From Prevotella sp. UBA1378 (GTDB lineage Bacteria; Bacteroidota; Bacteroidia; Bacteroidales; Bacteroidaceae): a DNA stretch of 5,398 nucleotides. Shown here in pieces: positions 1 through 5,398 of the stretch. The position numbers and the translations under genes are program-made. The notes under the pieces are model-generated. The model worked only from the letters and a program-made list of their open reading frames with translations, was not told where the DNA came from and did not search any database. Location: assembly GCA_002305505.1 (NCBI GenBank), contig DBRC01000048.1:1-5398 (forward strand). Direction: 5' to 3'. Numbering within the stretch: position 1 is the first letter of the stretch; the number at the start of each line of letters is the position of its first letter.

Positions 1-1
1 A

Positions 2-2230
2 TTTTATCCCGAACTCAGGTTGAAAAGGATTTCCTCGGGCAACATCGAAGATAAAGGCCAACCGCTGACCAACCTCTGGACGGGGAACGAACAGATTAGC
101 TGGACCACGGGCGAGAACAACTCGGTTGTAGTGGCCGCAGAGAAATTCGCTTCTGCCACTGCCGGCATGAAACTGCGCATGAGCTTTACCGGACTGAAAA
201 TCGGCGCCCAAGGCCGTATCCTGCACGGATGGACGGCATTCCAGGATGCCAATACATACGAGAAACTACCATCAAAATGGGGGAACTACTACGAATTCAA
301 TATCACGGAAACGATGCTCGCCGACTTGAAGGGCGACGGACTGCGCGTATCCGGGGTGGGATATACGCTGACCTCCGTCGACTTGGTTGACCCGGATAAA
401 GAATACAATGTGGTGGCCGAAGCGGACAGGAACGACATCAAGGCGTGGGAACCCGGGGAAACGCCTAAAATAACGGTGACGCTGACAAACAGGGAAAGTG
501 CAGGGGTTACCGTCACCGTCGACGTGCAACTAATGACCGACATGTATACCGACTACAGGAGCTACTCGCAGGAGGTGAGCATAGGCGCCGGCGAAACCAA
601 GAACGTGGATACACCGCTGGAACTGGAGCCCGGATTCTACCGCATGGTGGTCAATGCCAATCATAACAACGTATGCACATACACCATCGGCTACGACCCG
701 ACGGCCATCGGATGCAAGGACGACAGCCAGCCCGACTTCTGGACCTACTGGGACGCAGGAAAGGCCGGACTGGCCGAAATCGCACCGGAATTCACCATCG
801 AAGAGGAGATGGCCGACTACAGTACCGCCAACAGGAAAGTTTACCGCGTATCCATGAAGTCGTACCCCGACAGTGCAGGAGGCAGCCCCGTGACCATCCG
901 CGGCTACTATGCAGAACCTGTTGCCGCAGGAACATACCCGGCCATCGTGCGCTTTCAAGGCACGGACAACGGCACGGCTACTCCGCCGTGCATCGGAGGC
1001 GACGACCAGCCCGGATGGTGCGAACTGATTATATCCACCCGCGGGCAGATGCTCAACAGGGTGGCCGGCGACAATATATACGGCACAGACTTCTACGGTT
1101 ATGGGTTCGGCGACCTCGACAGGCATTACTACCGGGGGGCTTACCTCGACTGTGTGAGGGCCATCGACTTCATAGCCAGCCGGGAAAAGGTTGACAGTGA
1201 CAATATCTTCGCCGCCGGGGGGAGCCAAGGGGGATGCTTCACTTACGTGGCCGCCGGACTGGACAACCGCCTGAAGGCCATCGCGCCTTCCATTACGGGC
1301 CATGCCGACTTCCGCCATACGATGGAGACCGTTGCCTGGCCAACGAACATCTTCAAGGCCAAGCAGCAGGAGCTGGGCTGGACCGACGAACAACTCTTCA
1401 GCTTCCTGTCTTACTTCGACACGATGAACTTCTCGTCGCGCATCACTTGCCCCGTCATCACCAACTTCAGCCTGCAAGACCAAACCGACGGCCCCCACTT
1501 GAACATCGCACCGTATAATCTGCTTGTCAACGTGCCCGCCGAAGACAAAGCGTATTCCGTCAACGCCTTCCTCGGCCACTCCACACCGGCCACATGGCCC
1601 GCCACTTACATGGCTTTTTTCCAAAACTACCTTTCCAAAACGGTGGACAACAGCTACACCTTATCGGTTCCGGAAGCAGGATGGAGCACGCTCTATCTCG
1701 GTTTTGACGCCATCGTGCCGGAAAATGTCGAGGTATGCACCGTGAAAGCTATTACCGAAGAGGCTGTCGTGCTGACACCGTTCAGGCACGAAACAGGCCG
1801 GCGCACCGTGATTCCCAAAGTTACGCCCGTTGCCGTGAAGGCCACGGAGGGCAGTTATACCTTCAGCGAGAGCGCCGCCATACAGGACGGCGACCTCCGC
1901 ATAAGCGGCACTAATCTGCTCAAAGGGGTTCTCCATGACACACCGTCCGCAACACTGGGCACTATCTCGGCATTGGCCCGTATAGGCGGCACGACGGGAT
2001 TCTATCCTGTGGAAAACAGTGTCATCTTCCCGGCGAACAAAGCCTACCTGCCCCAAGCCACACAGGGAGCCAAACCTTATTCGCTGAGGTTCGACGGCAC
2101 GTCGACCGGCATTGCGACCGCTATCCTGCCGACAAGCGGAAATGTCAAGTATACATTGGGCGGGCTGCGTACTAACAGTCCGGAAAGCGGCTTATACATT
2201 ATCAACGGAAGGAAAATAATCGTAAAATAA
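2..2230 (+). CDS. Secreted multidomain CE7/AXE1-type carbohydrate esterase, 5' truncated
   Basis: Likely removes acetyl (or similar) esters from a glycan outside the cytoplasm. The frame is open from base 2 with no stop; the TTG at 20 is not a convincing start and no signal peptide is visible, so the true start lies upstream. Counting the TTG codon as residue 1: about 15-123 is a beta-sandwich like those N-terminal in Bacteroides surface glycosidases (ends LADLKGDGLRVSG...TSVDL); 128-223 looks Ig-like; 235-540 is the alpha/beta-hydrolase. CE7 signatures are RGQ (341-343), YYRGAYLDCVRAIDF (370-384) and GGSQGG with nucleophile Ser402; Asp487 and His520 probably complete the triad. Residues 545-680 resemble a C-terminal beta module of Bacteroidota surface proteins (ATLYL-like strand, 'ANKAYLP' end), then a GLYIINGRKIIVK tail. 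CE7 enzymes are usually single domains of about 320 residues, so this is a large composite. The fold is secure; the substrate is unknown. Confidence 0.88.
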   Translation, partial: FYPELRLKRISSGNIEDKGQPLTNLWTGNEQISWTTGENNSVVVAAEKFASATAGMKLRMSFTGLKIGAQGRILHGWTAFQDANTYEKLPSKWGNYYEFNITETMLADLKGDGLRVSGVGYTLTSVDLVDPDKEYNVVAEADRNDIKAWEPGETPKITVTLTNRESAGVTVTVDVQLMTDMYTDYRSYSQEVSIGAGETKNVDTPLELEPGFYRMVVNANHNNVCTYTIGYDPTAIGCKDDSQPDFWTYWDAGKAGLAEIAPEFTIEEEMADYSTANRKVYRVSMKSYPDSAGGSPVTIRGYYAEPVAAGTYPAIVRFQGTDNGTATPPCIGGDDQPGWCELIISTRGQMLNRVAGDNIYGTDFYGYGFGDLDRHYYRGAYLDCVRAIDFIASREKVDSDNIFAAGGSQGGCFTYVAAGLDNRLKAIAPSITGHADFRHTMETVAWPTNIFKAKQQELGWTDEQLFSFLSYFDTMNFSSRITCPVITNFSLQDQTDGPHLNIAPYNLLVNVPAEDKAYSVNAFLGHSTPATWPATYMAFFQNYLSKTVDNSYTLSVPEAGWSTLYLGFDAIVPENVEVCTVKAITEEAVVLTPFRHETGRRTVIPKVTPVAVKATEGSYTFSESAAIQDGDLRISGTNLLKGVLHDTPSATLGTISALARIGGTTGFYPVENSVIFPANKAYLPQATQGAKPYSLRFDGTSTGIATAILPTSGNVKYTLGGLRTNSPESGLYIINGRKIIVK

Positions 2231-2237
2231 GGACATC
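2229..2237 (+). promoter_or_regulatory. Ribosome binding site of the small ORF, overlapping the esterase stop
   Basis: AAGGA at 2229-2233 overlaps the TAA stop of the esterase (2228-2230) and lies 4 nt before the ATG at 2238. This supports the ATG and suggests that the small gene is translated from the same mRNA, perhaps by coupling. Shine-Dalgarno signals are generally weak in Bacteroidota, so this is supportive rather than decisive. Confidence 0.45.
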
Positions 2238-2423
2238 ATGAAAAAAGAATATATCAGTCCGGCCACCGAATGGCTGAACATGGAAACAGCAAGCATACTG
2301 GCCGCTTCGGCATACCAGATACCAAACGAGTGGGGCTCGGGAAACAGTATCAACGAGACGGGGCAAATACTCTCAGCACCGGACAGCCCAAGCGTTTTCG
2401 ACGACAATGCCGGCGAGGACTAA
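2238..2423 (+). CDS. Small acidic Bacteroidales protein, 61 aa, function unknown
   Basis: This is a 61-residue protein starting MKKEYISPATEWLNMETASI. The opening 'MKK-x-Y-x-x-P', the LAAS stretch around residues 21-24 and the acidic, Asn/Asp-rich end (VFDDNAGED) match a pattern I recognise from many short Bacteroidales proteins encoded beside large surface or secreted proteins; I know of no assigned function. It has two lysines and no arginine against ten Asp/Glu residues, and no membrane helix, cysteine or double-glycine cleavage site. The basic start and hydrophobic LAAS segment are too short for an ordinary signal peptide, though a leader-like role cannot be excluded. It starts 7 nt after the esterase stop with AAGGA in front, so it is probably co-transcribed. 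Its TAA interlocks with the stop of the converging regulator. The gene is likely real because of the start signal, spacing and recognisable N-terminus. Confidence 0.68.
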   Translation: MKKEYISPATEWLNMETASILAASAYQIPNEWGSGNSINETGQILSAPDSPSVFDDNAGED

Positions 2424-5182
2424 CCCTCCGCAATACCTTTCTTTATGTACTCCGAAGGCAGTTCTCCGTATTTCTCCTTGAAATACTTGGAGAACTGCTT
2501 CGGCGACAAGCCCACCTGGTAAGCCACCTGGGAGATATTCGTTTCACCGTGCTTGTCCATCAGGTCTTTCCCTCTCGTGATACGGATGGAACGTACAAAC
2601 TCCAACGGGGCCGAACCGGTGACGGCCATCAGTTTTTTGTACAGGTGGGCACGGCTCATGCCTGCGTCCTTGCTCAGCTGCTCCACACTGTACTCCGCAT
2701 CGTCCAAATGCTCTTCCACCAGCCGGGTCACCTTGGAAACCAGTTTTATGGCTTCGGCATTCTCGGCCATTACTGCCTCCTTGATTTCCCTTCTCAGGTT
2801 ACGCTTATACCTGCCCACAAGGAAATAAGCTGCCGCTATCAATAACAGGCAATAAAACGCGACTGCCCATGCCGACTGCCAGAAAGGAGGGCGTATGCGG
2901 ATATCTAACACCGCCGGGAGATACCGCCCCGAAGCTGCCGCTTCGGCCGCCCTCACCTCCAGGCGGTAACGGCCGGGCGCCAGCTTGTTGAACGTGATGC
3001 GGTTCCCGTCCACCGCTATCCAGCGGCCGTCCCCATTCAGCTGGTACAGATACCGCAGGCTGTTTTGGGCGCTGTAATCCATTGCCGATACCTCCAACGT
3101 GAAGTTCCCGGCATCATGGTCGAGCACCAAGCCGCCTTGCGTCTGCAGGCTCTTCTTCAGGATCACGTTGCCACCCGTACCTTTCTCCCCCACCCTGACG
3201 AGCCGGTTGCCCATGTACAGATGGGTAAACAACAGCTGCCGCTGGGCTATGTCGCGCTTGACGGCCGATGGCGTTACGGCCAGATAGCCGTCCATCCCCC
3301 CGAAAAGCACCTGCCCGTTCTCCAAACAAGCCACGGAACGCAGGTTGACCGCCATCCGCCCCATACCGTCGTTCACAAAGCAGGAATGACACTCGAACTC
3401 TTTCCTACCCGACTTGGCATGCTTCACTGTGATGCGGTCGATTCCCGACCTCGTCGCCACCCAAAGATTCCCTTTCTTGTCCCAAGCCATCGCCCTGATA
3501 TCATTATCCGAGAGGCCTTCCTTCTCCGTTAGACGGTAGGTCATGCCGTTCCCCGTATCATAGACGGAGATGCCATCCCGCATGCCGGCCCACACACAGT
3601 GCGCACCGTCGGTAACGACTGCGTTGACCAGCCCCTCACCCAAGAAAACGCTCCCATCCTTATCCTTCAGCCTGCCGACCACGGCCCCGCCACTCCCTAA
3701 CCGGAACAGACCAACACCCGTCCCTACATAAATTACGCCCGGGGCCGCTACGGCCAACGATGTAACCGTATTCGTTTTAAGGGCAGAATTACCCATATCA
3801 TACTTCCTCAATGCCCCGCCGGCACTTAACGAGAAGACACCCTCGGTGGATGTGCCGAACCACATCGTTCCCTTGGCATCTTCAGCTATCGACGACACGT
3901 ACAAGTGGGCCGGAAGACCGGAGGGGGAAACGAAGGCGCCGCCATGCACATAAAAGGCCCCGTCGCCATACGTCCCGAACCATACCCGCCCCTTGGAATC
4001 ACGGAAAGAACAGAGGATGACGTCCGACGGTATCCTGCCGCCGCCCTTCGTATAGAAAACATAGCTATCCGCTGCCTTCCCGTACCGGGCGATTCCCTGC
4101 CCGTCCATGCCGAACCAGACAGAACCGTCGGCAGCCTCGACGATGCTGTTCACATCGGCCTCCAACCCGAAGCTACGGGGCTCGAAGGGTTGCCCGAAAA
4201 GACTGGCACGGGCAAACCCCGCCTTGCTCATTCCTACCCACAGCAATCCCGTCTCGTCTATATAAAGGCTGCTGACGTGGTTATGAGGGAGAGAATAAGG
4301 GTCGCTGATATCGTGAGTAAACTGCCTAAGGGAAGAACTGGAAAAACCGGCCACAAAGATACCGTGATTGTCGGTGCCTACCCATATCCGCCCTTCGGCA
4401 TCTTCGCAGACGGCAGTAATCATCTCATGCTTTAGTGCGTCCAGCCATGGCCAACATGCCATTTCCCGGTTTCGCGTGTCATAACAAAACAGTCCGCGGG
4501 TATGCCGGGCGTATATCCACAGCCGTCCGCTGGAATCTAACAACATACACTTCTTGAACCCCTCTTTCAGGTTCACGGCTGCCATCTGCCGCAGGGTCAT
4601 TGTTTGTCGGTTCACACGGTACAAGGCATTGTCGGACATCAGGAGATAGGCATCGTTGCCCGAGGCTTGCAGTTGCACGGCCTGCAGGCGGGCCGGGATG
4701 CGGGCCGTTTTCAGCCGGCGGCTGCGGAAGTCGTAGAACTGCAACGTACCGGCTGCAGAGCACCACAAGTTCTTGTCTGCATCTACAAACAAGTTGTCAA
4801 TGCCCTGCTTGATACGGTACTTGCCCAAGACAAAGGCCAAGTCGGAACGGAGGCTGTCGCGGTCGCGGTCATACAACAGGACGGCCTTTGGGGTCTTCAC
4901 CCACAGGTTTCCCTCGGCATCCTCCGATGTCTGTTCGATGTTATTGTTATATGTGCCCAGTTGCACCGTGGTATAGTTAGTAAAGCCATAACCGTCGTAC
5001 TTGCTCAGTCCGTTGAGCGTGGAAAACCACATATAGCCGTATTTGTCCTTCATGGCCGACTGTACGAAAGGGTCCGGCAGTCCGTTTACGTTAGCCGGCT
5101 TCATGAAAACAAGCTTACTTGCCCCCATGAATTGAACGGAGAGCAGAAAGCAGGATAAAAGGTTAATACATCTCTTTATCAT
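2420..5182 (-). CDS. HTCS-like membrane regulator: Reg_prop propeller, Y_Y_Y, TM helix, AraC HTH; no kinase or receiver
   Basis: Probable one-component transcription factor anchored in the inner membrane, sensing a ligand (likely a glycan fragment) in the periplasm. From the ATG at 5182 (920 aa): signal peptide 1-22 (MIKR, hydrophobic run, GAS); about 13 recognisable Reg_prop blocks over 46-638 (for example DAEGNLWV, DAEGRIWVGT, DSKGRVWFGT), enough for two seven-bladed propellers; Y_Y_Y domain about 685-746; membrane helix about 768-790 followed by basic GRYKRNLRR, placing the C-terminus in the cytoplasm; AraC-type HTH pair about 818-918 (SVEQLSKDAGMSRAHLYKKL, then VAYQVGLSPKQFSKYFKEKYG). Canonical HTCS proteins carry HisKA, HATPase_c and receiver domains between helix and HTH and usually exceed 1,300 residues; here only a short helical linker is present, without H, N or G boxes or a phospho-acceptor Asp. 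An ATG at 5203 would add MRTNATD, but it sits where transcription probably begins, so 5182 is preferred. Confidence 0.92.
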   Translation of the reverse strand: MIKRCINLLSCFLLSVQFMGASKLVFMKPANVNGLPDPFVQSAMKDKYGYMWFSTLNGLSKYDGYGFTNYTTVQLGTYNNNIEQTSEDAEGNLWVKTPKAVLLYDRDRDSLRSDLAFVLGKYRIKQGIDNLFVDADKNLWCSAAGTLQFYDFRSRRLKTARIPARLQAVQLQASGNDAYLLMSDNALYRVNRQTMTLRQMAAVNLKEGFKKCMLLDSSGRLWIYARHTRGLFCYDTRNREMACWPWLDALKHEMITAVCEDAEGRIWVGTDNHGIFVAGFSSSSLRQFTHDISDPYSLPHNHVSSLYIDETGLLWVGMSKAGFARASLFGQPFEPRSFGLEADVNSIVEAADGSVWFGMDGQGIARYGKAADSYVFYTKGGGRIPSDVILCSFRDSKGRVWFGTYGDGAFYVHGGAFVSPSGLPAHLYVSSIAEDAKGTMWFGTSTEGVFSLSAGGALRKYDMGNSALKTNTVTSLAVAAPGVIYVGTGVGLFRLGSGGAVVGRLKDKDGSVFLGEGLVNAVVTDGAHCVWAGMRDGISVYDTGNGMTYRLTEKEGLSDNDIRAMAWDKKGNLWVATRSGIDRITVKHAKSGRKEFECHSCFVNDGMGRMAVNLRSVACLENGQVLFGGMDGYLAVTPSAVKRDIAQRQLLFTHLYMGNRLVRVGEKGTGGNVILKKSLQTQGGLVLDHDAGNFTLEVSAMDYSAQNSLRYLYQLNGDGRWIAVDGNRITFNKLAPGRYRLEVRAAEAAASGRYLPAVLDIRIRPPFWQSAWAVAFYCLLLIAAAYFLVGRYKRNLRREIKEAVMAENAEAIKLVSKVTRLVEEHLDDAEYSVEQLSKDAGMSRAHLYKKLMAVTGSAPLEFVRSIRITRGKDLMDKHGETNISQVAYQVGLSPKQFSKYFKEKYGELPSEYIKKGIAEG
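2452..2503. repeat. Long stem-loop (22 paired bases) inside the 3' end of the regulator gene
   Basis: The left arm is CCGAAG (2452-2457), one unpaired G, CAGTTCTCC (2459-2467), then GTATTTC (2468-2474). The loop is TCCTT (2475-2479). The right arm is GAAATAC (2480-2486), unpaired TT, then GGAGAACTGCTTCGG (2489-2503). All 22 pairs are Watson-Crick. It lies 28 nt past the stop of the small + strand gene and within codons 894-911 of the regulator (PKQFS...GELPSE). No T-run follows it on either strand, so it is not a standard intrinsic terminator. It could still block or protect RNA 3' ends from both converging units. The pairing is directly visible; the function is inferred. Confidence 0.7.
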
Positions 5183-5205
5183 ATCCGTTGCATTGGTTCG
5201 CATCG

Positions 5206-5213
5206 CAAAGATA
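5206..5213 (-). promoter_or_regulatory. Bacteroides-type -7 promoter element (TATCTTTG) of the regulator gene
   Basis: On the minus strand these bases read TATCTTTG, an exact match to the Bacteroides primary sigma -7 consensus TAnnTTTG. No good -33 TTTG/TTG box sits at the usual distance of about 19-21 nt upstream; the nearest T-rich TTTTTTGCTTG lies roughly 28-31 nt away, so the promoter may be weak or need an activator. Transcription would begin around 5198-5203, on top of the ATG at 5203. This favours the ATG at 5182 as the start codon and gives a leader of about 15-20 nt. Confidence 0.5.
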
Positions 5214-5398
5214 TAACAATCTCTTCAGATTCAGCCCTATTCAAGCAAAAAACAACCGCAGGGAAACAAAAAAAGCAGCAAGCAGCAACAAGTCCTACCG
5301 GAATATGACCCATACAGATACAAGATGATTCCTTAAATAAGGACCAAGGCTACCACTGTTTTCCGCCTGGGAATCAATACGCCAGTCCGGGATAAGGA
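5214..5398. other. Upstream region of the regulator; no supported gene
   Basis: This stretch upstream of the -7 element has stop codons in all + strand frames and only short open stretches on the minus strand. It contains an A-run (5268-5274), a tandem 7-mer AGCAGCA (5274-5280 and 5281-5287) and the inverted repeat CCTTA-AA-TAAGG (5331-5342). It could hold regulator binding sites or the 3' trailer of a gene beyond the right edge. I see no tRNA, riboswitch or strong terminator. Confidence 0.4.
5331..5342. repeat. Short perfect inverted repeat CCTTA-AA-TAAGG
   Basis: Two 5-base arms are separated by two bases, centred about 120 nt upstream of the -7 element of the regulator. The symmetry would suit a dimeric DNA-binding protein, or it could be a weak stem. 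Repeats of this size occur often by chance, so this is only a candidate site. Confidence 0.2.

Noticed and set aside
20..22. TTG as the true start of the esterase
   Set aside because: The frame stays open to the left edge, no signal peptide follows, and a beta-sandwich domain begins almost at once; the gene is more likely cut by the window.
530..1624. Long (364-codon) open frame on the minus strand opposite the esterase
   Set aside because: It is antisense to a clearly recognised hydrolase domain, has no recognisable domain and a low-complexity Val/Gly/Ala/Arg-rich product, and is explained by the G/C-rich third positions of the real gene.
2416..2428. Small hairpin GAGG-actaac-CCTC spanning the two stop codons as a terminator
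   Set aside because: Only four good pairs and no T-run on either side.
2512..2531. Direct repeat CCACCTGG at 2512-2519 and 2524-2531
   Set aside because: It encodes the repeated Gln-Val of the conserved AraC segment QVAYQVG, so the protein sequence explains it.
3065..3532. Plus-strand open frames opposite the regulator (also 3905-4435 and 4604-5158)
   Set aside because: All are antisense to conserved Reg_prop and Y_Y_Y coding sequence, with no domain similarity or start signals.
5150..5161. Lipoprotein signal (LLSC) near the start of the regulator
   Set aside because: The Cys lies inside the hydrophobic core too early for a lipobox, and the GAS site further on fits an ordinary signal peptide for this membrane sensor family.
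5295..5396. Minus-strand open stretch of 33 codons entering from the right edge, as the C-terminus of another gene
   Set aside because: The translation shows no recognisable motif, other frames are also briefly open, and the length is within chance; it cannot be judged without more sequence.
1..5398. CRISPR array, tRNA, rRNA, insertion sequence or phage genes
   Set aside because: No regularly spaced repeats, cloverleaf sequence, transposase motifs or terminal inverted repeats were seen.

Overview
The window looks like a piece of a Bacteroidota (Bacteroidales, Bacteroides-like) genome with G/C-rich third codon positions. Three things point there: a sensor built of Reg_prop propeller repeats, a Y_Y_Y domain and an AraC DNA-binding domain; a secreted esterase with surface-protein modules typical of gut Bacteroidales; and a promoter element matching the Bacteroides -7 consensus TAnnTTTG. 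The layout resembles the edge of a polysaccharide-utilisation locus. No SusC/SusD pair is in view, so that assignment is an inference.

Positions 2-2230 (+) hold the 3' part of a large multidomain secreted esterase of the CE7/AXE1 (acetyl xylan esterase / cephalosporin-C deacetylase) type; its 5' end lies outside the window. It is followed after 7 nt by a 61-codon small protein (2238-2423, +) of the 'MKK-x-Y-x-x-P ... LAAS ... acidic tail' kind common in Bacteroidales but without a function known to me. The two probably form one transcription unit.

Positions 2420-5182 (-) hold a membrane-spanning transcriptional regulator. It has the sensor half and the DNA-binding end of a hybrid two-component system (HTCS), but no histidine kinase and no receiver domain: the AraC domain follows the membrane helix almost directly. 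It converges on the esterase unit, and the two stop codons interlock (shared sequence ctaa at 2420-2423), so there is no intergenic space for a terminator. Just inside the regulator's coding end is a striking 22-bp stem-loop (2452-2503) that could act on transcripts from either strand.

Positions 5183-5398 are the regulator's upstream region, with a -7 promoter match at 5206-5213, a small inverted repeat at 5331-5342 and no convincing gene. A working model is that the regulator senses a glycan fragment in the periplasm and controls nearby carbohydrate-active genes, possibly including the esterase that removes acetyl or similar ester groups from the glycan. The link between regulator and esterase rests on proximity only.
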